Positions 45,401 to 57,607 of a DNA stretch of 64,000 nucleotides are shown here, one piece after another (within the stretch, counting starts at the first letter, position 1; each line of letters begins with the position of its first letter). The notes under the pieces are model-generated. The model worked only from the letters and a program-made list of their open reading frames with translations. It was not told the origin of the DNA and did not search any database. The position numbers and the translations under genes are program-made. The stretch lies in NCBI RefSeq assembly GCF_001680005.1, contig NC_033563.1, forward strand, positions 1,364,001-1,428,000, read 5' to 3'. Source of the stretch: Plasmodium coatneyi (lineage: Eukaryota > Apicomplexa > Aconoidasida > Haemosporida > Plasmodiidae).

Positions 45401-48400
45401 ACATCCTTCAAGAAGGTGTGCAGCAATATGAAGGACATATTTAAAAATATTCTGTGATTGGTGAGTTTTTTTTCCTTTCCTTCAATGACTAACTTTATAT
45501 TCTGTATGATGAAAAAATAAAAGTCGTCAAATAGGAACACCAGGCTGGCATTAAAAATGGGATAAAGTACATCCATGCGGGTGTTAGCTAGCTGTTTTAT
45601 TATAGCCAAATTGGTTTTTAAAATTTTGCTATACACGTTGTCCTTATTGTTCAGAAAGAGCTCATTTATGAGTTTATCTACTTCATTTTTTTTGGATAAG
45701 AAAGAGTGTAGCTTTTTCACGAATCTCCCTTTTTCATCTTCCTCCCTTGTTGGATCGTACCCCTTGGTGCCTGCCCCTTCTCGTCCGTCTGCGCTGCCCC
45801 CATCACCAGTGCTCTTCTCTTTCTTATCACTCAGGTTGCTGCCAACGCTGTGCTTCTTCAGTTTGGGCGTCTCCTTCATGACTAAAGGTACGCTAAAATC
45901 GGGGGAGCAAAACTCATCCAGCTTCTTTTCCGTGTTTGCCTCGAAATATTTCAATGTCCAGTAATTTTTCTGGAAAAAATTTATTATGTTCTTTTTTTCC
46001 TTCTCCTCATTGCTATGTGGGTTTTCCAAGCTGTTCTCCACGATCTGGAGCGAGTTGTCCTTTTCCTTTTCTGACGAATCGTTGCCCGATTGTTCACTCT
46101 CAGGGTGGTTTCCTGATGGATGTCTTTTTTTTTGGCTATTACGCTTCTCCTTTGCGTCACCCACTTCCTGATCCTTCCTTTTTTTTCCCTGCCCGTGTGT
46201 GGAGTCGTGATCGCTATCCCCGTCGCTGGTGCTGCTGCTGTTGTGCTCTGCATCGCTACGTATTGGTTTGCTTACCCCGTTTGTGCAATTCTGTTGTTTG
46301 AGTTTGAGGAATAATTGCAGTTGGTGCGTTACCTTCCGCTTGGTCATGACCAGGGCAGTTAAAAAGTTTCGAAAGTTGTACTTAAGCGCGTACAGCAAAA
46401 AATAAAATTGATAAATGACGTAGAAGAGATCCTTCTGCTGGAAAGCCTTCTCGTATAGACTTTTAAAAAGATACTTTTTAATAAAAGCAAAAGAGAGCAT
46501 TAACCGTTCGTTGAATATTTTTTCTTTAAATTTTTCCAAAAAATTGTTAAATAATTCAACGTATATAAATAAAAAGGGTCTGAGGATACTTTCGCAGATC
46601 TGAAAAAATTCGTCATTCAAATTCATTTCATTTTCGTAAATAATGTTTATTAGCTTATTGAAAATGTGGTCATAAATGTGTAGGTACAAATTTGTCACTT
46701 GGCAGAAGTAGTCTGTGTTGCTCCTGCTAATGATGTAGTAAGCTTCTTTAAAAAATGCACATATATATTTGTCTATGTGTATATTATCTGCCACAAAGGG
46801 GAGGTACTCCTGTTTCATTTTCACGCCAGTGTTGTTATCTGTTTGGTTCTTTCCCCCATTGTCTGTGTGGTGCAAAAAAGGGGCAATAGGTGCACCGTTA
46901 AACGTAACGTGATTGTAAACTAAGTGGTCACTATCCATATCGTATATAAAACGAAACACATTCTTCAGGTGAATAAAAAATTTCGATAAAAGTTGATGCT
47001 TTCTCGAATGGTATTTTGAAAAATTGGCCAGCAGCATATTTCGCACAGCGCCTTCCTCAGCACTAATAAAAACGAAAAACAGCGAGGATGTGAATAATTC
47101 CTGCAACTGGTCATTTTCGCATAGTAACTTCAGCATGTGTATGTAATATTCGTAATTATTTTTATACTGCAGATTTTTGAAGGTGATAATATTTATAAGC
47201 AATTCGAAGTAAAACAGGTAATCTGAGAGGTGCACTTTTTGGTCCACCATTTCCACTTCCTCATTTAAGAGTTTTTTTTTTTTTCTCACTTCTGTATCAT
47301 TTGTCTTGCTCAAATAATTTATCGTGTTGATCAAAATGCCATCCACAACACTGTGCATCTTATCTTTGTAAATTAAAAACAAAAACAGAAATAGCTCCTT
47401 GTAGATGTTCTCCTTGCCTTGGTTAATGTAGTAATTTTCGATAAATTTTTCTATTAAGTAAAAATTGACATTTTCGAAGCAGGATTGGAAATACAGGAAC
47501 AGGTAGAAGCAATCTAGTTCTTTGTCTAGACACTCTATTTGTGTGATTGTTCCTGGTGGCAAGGTCTCTCCCGCCTGGTCACCACCATCACGGCCGTCTA
47601 TGCTTTTTAATATAGTACCCTTTTTTCTCTCCTTTCCTCCTTTCTTCGTGACAGCCTCTTCCTCCTTGCCGCTTCCCTTCGTGGCCGCTTCGCTCCCTGG
47701 CTTTGCACTGGTCACTATGCTCGCATAGTACTCCCTCATCTCCTTCTCGTCATTCTCATCTGGCAGGAAAAGTCCATCCAAATTGAACCTGTTATCATTA
47801 ACAAGTAAACTCCCCCCGTTAACTTCCCTCCGTACAACGTTAAGCAGCAACTGGAACTTTCTGTCTGCATATTCGCTCGCCCGTCTGAAGTTTTTATTTT
47901 GATACTGAGATATGTTGTATAGCGACCGATATATTCCGAAGAAGGAATGTTGGTTAATAAAGTTGATTAAATTTTTTAGCAAAAAGTCTAAAATTTCTTT
48001 TTCATTTTTTATAATATTTTTTAAAAATATTCTTCTGCAGCAGTCACATACATTTTCAATGAATTCCTTTTTGCTAATTTTGTCGCTAATTTTGTTGCCA
48101 ATTTTGTTGCTAATTTTGTTGGGTTTTTTTTCCTTAATGAAATATTCATACAGGAAAAACGCTTTCTGCAGAAATTCTACAATTTCTTCATTTACGAGAT
48201 GGTCGTCTAGTTTTTCCTTACAGAAGGCATTTAAGATGGCCACATTTTCCTCATTGTACATATTTTTTTCTTTAAAAAATAACAGAGCTGCATTTTTCAA
48301 GTTTTTGCTGTCTACCCCCTTTTTGAAGTGGATTGTGTCGTCTCCCTTAATTGTGCTTAGCCATTTTTTCTTCTCTTCTATACTCTCGTTGCACGTAAGT

Positions 48401-48429
48401 GAACGTGTATTTCCATTTGCGTTTTTCAT
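42439..48429 (-). CDS. Large conserved-looking protein of unknown function, 1996 residues
   Basis: A single-exon gene starting at ATG 48429. There is no signal peptide and no clear membrane segment. The ordered parts are Leu/Ile/Phe/Tyr-rich and look all-helical (for example FYLFLYFQSCFENVNFYLIE, KELFLFLFLIYKDKMHSVV, NYYTQLNLLLFRIFYSEKIL), which suggests a HEAT/ARM-like solenoid. They are separated by charged low-complexity linkers, including KISNKIGNKISDKISK near residue 105, the Lys/Glu-rich region around residues 720-800 and a Ser/Asp/Lys-rich stretch near residues 1600-1800. The basic, Ser-rich linkers would fit a nuclear or nucleolar protein such as a Pol5/MYBBP1A relative, but I see no diagnostic motif and offer that only as a lead. 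Confidence 0.85.
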   Translation of the reverse strand: MKNANGNTRSLTCNESIEEKKKWLSTIKGDDTIHFKKGVDSKNLKNAALLFFKEKNMYNEENVAILNAFCKEKLDDHLVNEEIVEFLQKAFFLYEYFIKEKKPNKISNKIGNKISDKISKKEFIENVCDCCRRIFLKNIIKNEKEILDFLLKNLINFINQHSFFGIYRSLYNISQYQNKNFRRASEYADRKFQLLLNVVRREVNGGSLLVNDNRFNLDGLFLPDENDEKEMREYYASIVTSAKPGSEAATKGSGKEEEAVTKKGGKERKKGTILKSIDGRDGGDQAGETLPPGTITQIECLDKELDCFYLFLYFQSCFENVNFYLIEKFIENYYINQGKENIYKELFLFLFLIYKDKMHSVVDGILINTINYLSKTNDTEVRKKKKLLNEEVEMVDQKVHLSDYLFYFELLINIITFKNLQYKNNYEYYIHMLKLLCENDQLQELFTSSLFFVFISAEEGAVRNMLLANFSKYHSRKHQLLSKFFIHLKNVFRFIYDMDSDHLVYNHVTFNGAPIAPFLHHTDNGGKNQTDNNTGVKMKQEYLPFVADNIHIDKYICAFFKEAYYIISRSNTDYFCQVTNLYLHIYDHIFNKLINIIYENEMNLNDEFFQICESILRPFLFIYVELFNNFLEKFKEKIFNERLMLSFAFIKKYLFKSLYEKAFQQKDLFYVIYQFYFLLYALKYNFRNFLTALVMTKRKVTHQLQLFLKLKQQNCTNGVSKPIRSDAEHNSSSTSDGDSDHDSTHGQGKKRKDQEVGDAKEKRNSQKKRHPSGNHPESEQSGNDSSEKEKDNSLQIVENSLENPHSNEEKEKKNIINFFQKNYWTLKYFEANTEKKLDEFCSPDFSVPLVMKETPKLKKHSVGSNLSDKKEKSTGDGGSADGREGAGTKGYDPTREEDEKGRFVKKLHSFLSKKNEVDKLINELFLNNKDNVYSKILKTNLAIIKQLANTRMDVLYPIFNASLVFLFDDFYFFIIQNIKLVIEGKEKKLTNHRIFLNMSFILLHTFLKDVKVEKYLVSIFYILRLALNKMKKIKIIDQQKIQGNNANEVYNKNTKKFENNVKYYNLRKDKDVVKANKSEVEEENESAEDLQMSPDKRATATLGKIEEKVKFYQNIFYIFLKLLQNILKENNLYYNFKFIIYDILFCEFSNKGIIFSCMKCILDRAKVEEVYAYSLAVLSGMELELGDAENATGNVTDNVTDNINDNAAACPNGSHLSRILSKGSSFKVNFFEPSHASSKKVSSLYINVIILYFIFTQKNKNNEKSKLYDSCLKMSVDDYYSVANKMLCLLYSKERQNAYYERYLKYLCLKILKKIYCLFSIKEADMYLTHLKRNSTEDIIFEDEKLKNVNRFKEELIGLFKFLSNYEIKNYFDKKNGHKTTSEEYKFFFLKNLTCNNHVLKSDNVCFLISCLLFLFNLRYDKTTFYKIVYIILVEKSENKNYILKKVISSVKKFIKLADTYNCVHKENKKRKIRLPAHITNHSVLLYTVRTSIILLLLMDSNSINKPALVQENYITYPNFRSYYIKKKNIKNYYTQLNLLLFRIFYSEKILPYFFKLFFSTLYVISFRKLNQNNFYFFERMLNLKDDTEVCSPTGGAPKQGENVHNGSEDKSAHLLDDNSIQLSEKSKGQSSSQTNEENEQVDKKDKKMGKEHVGGEKNRDSKIKPAKRTAGVKRKHLKEEKNSDELSDERLEEGSDDHSVEDPQEGSTASEEMNKNYRAILRSRNGKMTTLDNKQDDKTKNVDKKYIKMEDSSSSNSTSDSDVSFKIGTKKKNTRKNLDTNNSVPSGKKRKVPSNSSENTTTEEKKKTQKGTSPQEKMQKQSFNKREEVKGDIMDETGALNVVEGQGEGDTGGSPGVASPTGVATGDESDSTENFLFNGSLSLKILNHFIFICKGFHEDLEIKIYNGVIACLKENENDKEKLKNILTLQFSEEEKSSTKYKKKLQLLKIIQTKIIFLTFIKDNLKKRKSLISRMSELNLNIFKNKPMFNIELDFV

Positions 48430-50390
48430 ATTTCGCGTCAGTCCTTTGAGCTACTTTTTTTCTGTCACTATTGTCAGGGGGTGCTAGATATGCCACGCTT
48501 CGTGGGAACACAAGGGTGTATATGCCTGAGCATGTATATGTGGTATTCACACGAAAACTCATTCACCTATGCGCTGCGCATGTATGTACAACTCGTGGAA
48601 CAGATACTCTCCTTTCAGAGGATCGTGAACCATATGCTCCATCCAATTCTGTGCACGATTTGGATGCAACTCAACGTGTGTGTTCGTTCACCTGTTGCAT
48701 AATTCGTGTACACTTAATATCTCAAATCAAAGTTACAAAAAAAAAAAAAAAAAAAAAAAATTTTATCCTTAAAAAATTGTAACCCGATGGTAAATGGTAA
48801 ATTAAAAAAATAAAAAAAATTAATCATCACACATATTTTTACATGTTCCACTAATGGGTGGAAAAAATGAATTCGCACGTGTGGTTTATTCTTTGCACAG
48901 CTTTTGCCCTTGGAGTGGATCACTCCGTGTGGCATCACTTGGTGTATTTTCTCTTAACGGGGAGACTCCTGGCAGGCCCGGTTCGCGAAAATTCCGCCCT
49001 CGCGTAAGGGGGCACCTCAGGGTAAGCAGAATGAGCAACGCGCTTCACTCGCCGTTAAAGTTGACACACTTTCCCGAACGCATGATTACACCCTTCCTCG
49101 ACATTTGGTGAACCTGCTTCTTAACTCATTCACCTTTTATTTTTCACCACTTCATTGTGGTTGGTTAGGTCAATACTATGCCTTCTTTTGAAAATTGTTC
49201 AGATTCAGGTGAAAAGAAAAAAAAAAAAAAAAAGTCGCAAAAAGTTGGTGCGCATGCTTTTTTCTGGTGTTCACATGTCTGCGCGAGGGCGTGCAAGCAT
49301 ATGGCAGTAAGCATGCAGTGTTATAACGTGGGTGTAAACGCATGGACATACGGACGTATGCGTTGGCGTGTTTACACTTAGGTTGTCCTCGTGCCGGGCC
49401 CACAAATGTGCACCTCCGGGTGTGGGAGTAGCCCAGTTTGGGACGATGAAGTGCATGCCGTGTGGAACGAATATATGCACATACGTATGTGATCCGAGTG
49501 CATGCGTAATCATCACCAACGAGTGGGGGAGTGAAGTGGAAACGATCTTTTATAGGGCCAATTTAAAACGCTTAAAGAGCGAATAAAGGATTGGTGTGGG
49601 TAAACAACACATTCTTTACAGTTTGCGCTGAAAATGTTTTTTGGGTGTAACTATACCAAAAAAAAAAAAAAAAAAAAAACTCAGTAAAATGCAACATTCC
49701 ATGTACAAACATACCAAAGTGGGGAACATTTCGTAGAAGCGTGTAAAAAGGTGTTTAGCAGGATTTATAAAACAGGTATTCACATAAGCATGTACATTGT
49801 TCTTCCTGTTCCCCTTGAACCACTTAAAAACGTCGTTCAGTACCCGCGTGCAAGACATATGTATTCAGTTTATACGCACATAACACCATTTCGTACGAAC
49901 AAATGTAATTAACTTTTTTATGTTCCTTACATGTGGACGCATATGTGCAAATGTATGTACTGGGGGGAGGGGCACAAACTTAAGCGTGCATAACGCACTC
50001 TCTTTTAGAAGTACTGCCACACAATTCTTCCTATGATTTGCAGGAATGTTTGCAAAATGAAGGGTAAAGCAGAATTGCATGAAAAAAAATAACACGTTGG
50101 CGAAAAATTAGGGTGAACAAATGAGACGTATATGCACGTGTGCATATTTATATATACATAAACAGGGACATACATAAATGTACAATTAAAAAAGGGACAA
50201 AAAATGAGTTCAACATAACAAATAATATCGTAATGCTTACAAAATATTATTAAAAACTAAACATTATTTAAAAAAAAGGAAAGGCTGGTGATGAAACACC
50301 CTTGAAATTGTTTAAATCGTAGGAGATTCTTTCTCCATGTGTGCGTCTACACAAACAACGCAAGCGTGGATGTGTAACATTTTGGAATCC
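48430..50390. other. Intergenic between PI-PLC 3' end and the 1996-residue gene
   Basis: About 2 kb. Long A runs at 48739-48760 and 49660-49679. All open frames are short and overlapping on both strands, without family features. Expected to hold the promoter of the 1996-residue gene and the PI-PLC terminator. Confidence 0.4.
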
Positions 50391-53300
50391 TCAGTTGCCG
50401 TTTGTGCCAATTTTTAGATTAACCAAAATGCCGGATCCTTTTATGTCCTTCAAGTATTTGTCGCACAGCGGAACAAATCGGATGCTGCAAAAGGGGAGGA
50501 AAAAAAAAAAAAATTAAAATGTGCAGAAAAATGCAGATGGAAATCATATACGCGTGGGCATATCATCGTAACGGTTATCCGTTATGGTCCACTATTCTGC
50601 TTTACCCTTCTCGGAGACATTTAACTGGGAAACAGGCGCAAGCAATGAGCTCGCTTTTTACGGTGTCCTGTAGAGGGGGATTAGAAAAAGGGAAAAAAGA
50701 AAATAAATAAAATATAATAGAAATATAAATAAAATACATTATGACTTCCGCAATGGGGGGGCTCTCCCATTACGCGAACGAATGTATTTTAGCAGTAGAC
50801 AACAGAGTAGGCATCCCTAACAGCTGCGTCGTAATTATCCTTTTTAACTTACATAAGTTTTCAGCTCAAACACAATGAGGGCCAGTGAAGGGTACATTAT
50901 TTTCATTTGGAACATTGATGGCTTCGACCAACTGCAGGGAGGGGGAGCACATCGACGGGGTGTCAACATAGGTAGTGTAAATGTGTGCATCTGCATGCGC
51001 CACTACACATAGATGCAGCAATCCGTACGCAACGGAGCCCTACCAATAGTTGAGGTCGTAAAAATTGACCTTGGCGATCTCCGTCTTGAAGTAGTACTTG
51101 TTCTCATTGTAGCCATGCACGGATATGGTGACATACAAATAGAAAAACAAATTGTTTGCCTTCTTCAACTCCTCAAAAGTTTGGTAAAAACTTCTATTCT
51201 TAGACTTGGATGAATTATTCTTAGTCGAATCTGTATTACCATTATTGGACGTAGTAGTATTGCTGCTGCAACTGTTAAAGCTACTGCTGTGCGAGAGGGA
51301 AGAACATAATAGGAAGGATTTATATTCTGATAACATGTCCTCATATTTCTCTTCCACATTCAAGCATTTGCTATGAATATAATTCACGTCGTTGTCATTA
51401 TCGTTAAATTTTTTCATGAGAAATTCATGACTTATATTTTTTTTCTTCTTATTGTCATCTGACTGTACATCTGAGAAAAAGAAATTTTTTTTTTCCTTTT
51501 CTAATTTTTGTACTTGTTTAGAATTTTTCATTTTTTTGTTAAATTTCTTGTGTGTCTGAATATGTTGTATCATATCCATTTTGAATAATTTTTTTTTTAA
51601 TTTCTTCTCTTGATATTTATTCTTAATGGAGAATAATAAGTTGATTTGATGCAAAGACAGTATTTGCAGGTCGAGGTGCAAAATGCTGTAGTCCTTTTTT
51701 TCATTAAACCGTAAAATTTCTGGCTTTAGGATGTACCCTGAGTGCTTTCCTCCATTTTCTAGAAATCTTCCTTTGTTGAGCAGCATGCTCAGCCCATTGT
51801 ACTGATAATTTAACGCCACAAATTGGATTCCTGCGCTCCAGAAAATGAGTGGATTAAAGTTGGTGGACGCCAGTCTTGTCCCAGAAGGGTACACTCGGGT
51901 TAAAGTCTTCTGGTTATATTTTATTATCTCATCTTCATTCTTCTTAATCAACTTGATAAATTTATTTTCGCTAATCGAGCATATTTCGTTGTATGTCCTA
52001 TTTTCGCAGAAATTCTGAAACGCGTATCCCTTCAGGCAGGAGTACTCATTTAGTATGTTATTATTATTTCTTGCGTTTTGATTTACCGTTTTTTTATCGC
52101 CCTCTTCCGTAGTTCCATTAACGATTTTTTGGCTAGCCAGAAGGGGGGCACGACCATCATCATCTTCTTCTGTAGGAATGTCATTTGGGGGGGCATTACG
52201 CGGGTTAATATCATCATCCCCCCAAGTGGATCTCTTACTGTTACCTTTTCCTCCCTTTTTTCTTCTCCAAAGTTTCATGCCTTTTACCACCTGGTGGTTG
52301 TCATCCAGCTGGTCGTCCTCCACAGCGTCAGGGTCATGGCACAGACTGCTCATGTAGATATTTCGCTTCTTCCGTTCGTGGATGTACCCCTTCTGGATGC
52401 TGTTCTTTATGTAGCTGTCGAATTTTTTCTCAATGTCATCATCGTTATGGTGGTTTGAACTTCCCCCGATGCAGCGATTATGGTTTCTCTCAAAATTATT
52501 TTCATCACTACCATCGCTGTCACCACTTTCGCCGCTTTCATCACGAAGAAGGTTGTGTACGCCCCCCAAGTGGCCATCCTGTTCCTCCTCATCGTCTTCC
52601 CCAACGATGTCGGAAATGTACCCCAACTCATCATACATGACGCTCTGCAGACCTTCAAAGATGAAGTAGAACCCCGAGTTCTCATTATTCCCAAAGTGTT
52701 TATATTTTACCAAAAATCGGTTCTTACAATTATGCGGCGTTATATTATTAATTTCGTCTCTACTTTTTGGAATGTATAGCTGCTTCCCTAAAATGCATAT
52801 CAATATTTTAGCTATTAAATTTTTGTGTTTATTTTTGCAGTGAATCTCTAACGACAGGATGATGGGGTAGGGGGAGGTTGTAAATCCGAAGAGCTTACAC
52901 GCAATGAGGGTGTCACAGAAAAGGATGGAAGAGGTTAATTTGTATCCATAGAAGCCATGATAAACAACGATGTTTTTATTAAAATAGTAACAATCGAATT
53001 CGACACATCTACATCCATCTATGAGGATGTAAATATATTGTTCGATATTGCTTGAGCTGAAGATTTGTTTTCTTCCAAGGTAGGTGTTGTGACTGCTATT
53101 AATCCAGTAGTTACAAAGGGGTAAATTCATATTTTGGTAAACTTTAGAATACTCTGGACACATTATGCTATTTTCCTTTGAGAGAAGAAAGTAGACCAAC
53201 CCGATCTGTGTCAAGTAATGCTTCTCCTCATTAATCATAACAAATGGGATGTTGTATTTCTTTATCGTGTTTAGCAGTTTATATATTGCTTTGGCTCTAA

Positions 53301-55018
53301 TGTAGTAGGACTCGTTTTGCTCACTTCGTTGGTGTTCCTGTGGGAGGGTGCACTTTCCTCCATGGTGATTACTAACTTTGGCGTTGCCTGCACTATCACT
53401 GTTGTGACCGCTATGATAGGTGCGCCTATTCTTTGCACTGTCCCACCTTTTGTTTGCACTTAAGCTATCGCTTTGGTATCCCACGCCGGTTGAGTAACCG
53501 TTCCGATTTCCGCCTGTTTTCCCCTTTGCGGTGCCCAACCCTAACTTTTCTCTCAGTATATTTAACACGGTGGTGTAGTCTTCATCCTGGCACATCCAAT
53601 TTTCCGGCAGGAGAAGTGCATTTGGTAAAGTGTCCACCCCGAAGTGGAAGTCATTTTGATTAACCCCCTCCTTATTCATATTTTTTATAATGGTTCCTCC
53701 CCACTGATAGTTGCCAAAATTGTTCTTCACAGAATTGGACGGGATGATGTCTTCTCTTGATTTGTGCTTACCAACCGAATTGCCTTCTCCGCAGGGGTTA
53801 TTTTCACATTGTTGCTCCTTCCTCAGGTGGGTTCCTTTAGAGTTATTTTCTGCATTTTTGGTACCACTCCTTTGTGTAGGATCCCTTGCAAGGGGTACTC
53901 CTCCTTCTGTGTCGCCTCTTCCATTAAATTGCCCAACCGAGGTGGAAATAACAGCGCTCGATGACAAGGTTTGTAGTCCGTTCTTTCCGCGCATCCCCTC
54001 GTGAACGAAAAATTCATGATCCACTTGACGCGCCGTGAAGATTCTCTCCTCACATTTCCCCTCACACTGCACATCAATCAAAAATTCGATAAAGTTCCTG
54101 TTGTCTATACAGCTGGAGTTCTTCCCCTTATACATATCAAAGTACGTGGTAATATGTTTATTTGAAAAAATATGTTCCAAAATTTTAGTAAAACCTACGT
54201 AGTTAACAGTACCTTTATTTTTATATATGGAAAAATAATGATACAGAATTTTCATGTTCAAATAAATGTTCAGGCTTCTGAGAATGATATACAGCTGGGA
54301 TAGGGTCAATGCATTGATATCCTTCAGGCCAGAAATGATGTAATTATCGTATAGTTTGTTTCCTTCACATATGAAAGACTTCATTCTCTTTTTACCTGAC
54401 CCTTTGTTAATAAACTTGTACTGATAATACATCAAGCCAAAGAGCCACATCTTCCACCTCTGTATATCGAGGAAAGTAATTCTCAAGTTCCTTTGGGCAC
54501 TTATAATTTCAATAGATAAATTTTTTTCTTCTTCTTTTTTTTTAAAAAAGGAAGATTCTGATCCATCCAATATTTTTATGATATCCCATATGTACAAAAT
54601 TGGGTTTTTATTTTCCTTCCCTTTTTTTTTTTTTTTTCGAATTCCATCTTATGCAATAATTATTTACATCTAGGTAGAAAAATTTCAACGTCTTCTTTTG
54701 AAAAATATTACTGCTGTTCCATTTGTACACATATTCTCCTTCTTTCATTTTTTCTATACACACGGGGAGGTACGCATGTGTCAACACATTTTTGATGTCA
54801 AATCCGAGTTTCGAGTCAATTCCGTCTGCATTCTTTTTGCTGCAATCCTTTTCCTTCTTCCGGGGGGTTGCCCCCTCTCCTCGGTCATGTCGTTTCACCC
54901 AATCAGAGTCCTCATTTTTGTCTTCCCCTGCGCTCTCCGATAGTAGGCCTATTTCATCATCGTCCTTTTGTATTTCTTCATTGCATGCATCTAGGGGTAT
55001 ACTCTCACTAATGGTCAT
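50391..55018 (-). CDS. PI-PLC: Phosphoinositide-specific phospholipase C, one homopolymer frameshift
   Basis: Hydrolyses PIP2 to IP3 and diacylglycerol, upstream of calcium release in egress and gametogenesis. Four exons: 55018-51044, 50931-50853, 50667-50606 and 50484-50391, about 1402 residues, close to the remembered P. falciparum length. Exon 1 is interrupted in a 16-base T run (54622-54637); with 15 or 18 bases the frame RWNSKKKKK continues to GKENKNPILYIWDIIK. Domains: PH/EF-hand-like N-terminal half; X domain from about residue 620 with catalytic His in NYWINSSHNTYLG, the VEFDCYYF acidic residues, and the second His in VVYHGFYGYKLTS; Y domain near residue 1030 (LTRVYPSGTRLAS, GIQFVALNYQ); C2 domain at the end. 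The C2 domain is completed by three short exons: CWSKPSMFQMKIMYPSLALI, DTVKSELIACACFPVKCLRE and GIRFVPLCDKYLKDIKGSGI. Confidence 0.93.
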
Positions 55019-56593
55019 CAGGTACGCGAGGGGGGGAATTTATCTATCCGTCTATCAATTTACCGTGTCTATGTAAGTACGTACCGTTTCGTGTATGGTT
55101 TAATGTGCCATGCGAAACGTGCAAATATGCGGCCCGTACCTTTACACGAACAACGCTGTGCTGTTAATCCCTCGGCCTTATCACCACATAAAAGAGCTAT
55201 CCAGAGATCGAGCCAACGAACGAACGGTGCCGTCAGATGAATCTTTTTTTCTTCTTCTTTCCCCAGATGTTTAAAAGTGCCTAACAGAACGGCTGACGGG
55301 TAAACACTCTGCTATCCCCGTTTCTGCTGTGTGGAAATTTTAGCACACACGTACAACAGTATGCATTAAAAGGGAGCGGGGAAAAAGGAAAAAAAGATGA
55401 TGAAGAGGAATATGCAAATTTAAACGTCCAATCCTCAAGATGCCAAAACTGCACACGTAAAAAGTTCAGTAATATGTGTGGTGTGTACGTATCAGCTGAC
55501 CGGGTTGGTAATAAAATGAAAGGCGAAAATCAGCAGCGTGCACTGAGCGTGATAAACGCAACGTGGAAAAAAAAACAAAAAAGTAACGAAAAGGGAAACA
55601 CGAAAAAACAAAAAAAAGGGGAGACTCTGAGGGGTAGTTTCAACGGGGTAGCTTCGACAGGGTAGTCAACATATCATACCAGTAGCTTGCATCGAAACCG
55701 GGGGGCAAAAATTGATGCGGTTCATTTGATACTCCCTTGCACATGTATGCGTTTTTTTACACGCTCGCGCAGGTGAACGCGTGAGTGCATCCCACCTGAC
55801 ATACACCCCCTGCATGAACATGCGTGTGTGTACGTGTAGGCATACGCTTACATTCTCGGTGCCTCACAAATAACGTAAAAACATTTCCACTTTATGGTAA
55901 AAAAAAAAAAAAAAAAGGGAAAATAAGCGGCCAGCTAACAAGTCCGCAGGGTAGACCACTAAATGGTGTACTCGGCAAATAAATAACAAGATATGATGGC
56001 ACAAAAAATGACGAAAAATAAAACGATAAAGCTGCGTTTGGTCGTCCCCAACAAGAAGACAAATCAACACACGGGCATGAAATACAAAAAAAGAATTCAA
56101 ACGTAGGTGAAGGAGCTTGGAAATGTAAAGGAGAAAAATGTCAACACGGCAAAAAATAAATGGTACGATATGCTCCTCGGGGATTCTTCCAGAGGATGAT
56201 AAAAAAAAAATGAAACATTCACGCGTTTACAAAGTACTCACTAAACGCATCCGTAGAATGTGGATAAATTTATCTTGTAATAATGTCGATTCAGGGGCTG
56301 CGCAATGGGTCTGCCAATTGGCGACGACAGTGTAAAAAAAAAAATGGGAACAGCGAAATGGAGGAGTAGCAAAATTAACGTGACGGGGGTTCTCACTGAT
56401 TGGTGTTGGCTGTGCCCCTTTTATTCACATTTTGTAAGGTACTCACGTTTTGCCATAATTATCATGACATAAGACACGCAGCGCAGGACGGCAAATCAAA
56501 CAAGCCAATTGGCAATAGTCGTAATGGGAGAAGCAGCCCCTGCAGTCGCATTAGCCGTAGTAGTGGCTATAACGTATTAACAGTAAGGATGGA

Positions 56594-56637
<44 letters not shown>

Positions 56638-57607
56638 TCACGATGCATGTAAGGAAGGGCTACCCTGCATCATCATATTTTAATGCATTTTCGACGTCAG
56701 TCTTTACTTGACGTTCGCACGTACATACATATGAAATTAGAACATATGCTCACACGGAGTTGGGATCCCCTTCTAGTGCTAACTACTAAGGGGGTGATAA
56801 AACAAAACGCGGCACGAAAAATAGAAGCAGCGTAAACCACTTTCCATATTTTGTGGGCGCAACTACGTGCGTAAGTTGATGAAGGCCGATGTTGGGTCTA
56901 ACTCTGGTATATGCACATGTGCGTCACTGCGGACGTCTGTTACATCCAGGGTTGATTATACCCTTTTGAACTGCCCTCTTTGTGTGCAAACTGCTGCGAG
57001 AAATGAAACAGTATGGAGCTTATTACATGTCCATCCACTCCTGCGCAGTATTATAAAATTTAGCAATACGTAAATATACGCACGCATGTAAACGTACGAA
57101 TAAATATATGCACGCGCACGTTGGCAGACATTCACATAATGCGGCAAGGCACATTATCGAGGGGCGGGTGACGAGCTTTAAACTCCGTCAATATGTAGGT
57201 AAAGTGAAAGAATGAAATAATTATGTATTTCTCATTAGGGACAATCTCAAAAAAGGAAGATAACTTTTTTTTTTTATATAAGCTTTAATAAACAGCTTTT
57301 ACTGGCAGTTTTGGTAGGTTTCTCTCTGCATTCTTTTCTTCCTTTATTATATACCTTCCTTTTCTTGCCTCCTTTCCTGCCTTTTTTTTAGTGGATTCAT
57401 GAAATTTCAAACTGACTTACAAGAAATACATTCATATGATGAAGATAAAATGCTGTTCATTCTTCGTACATCTTAAAAATGCATTCATATGTAAATCACA
57501 TTTTTCTCTTTCATACCACATATACCTTAAAAATTGCCAAAGAGGCAAAATGGTAAATTCCTTCTGAAAATGGTGGTAGAAAAAAAAAAAAAAAAAAAAA
57601 AAAAAAA

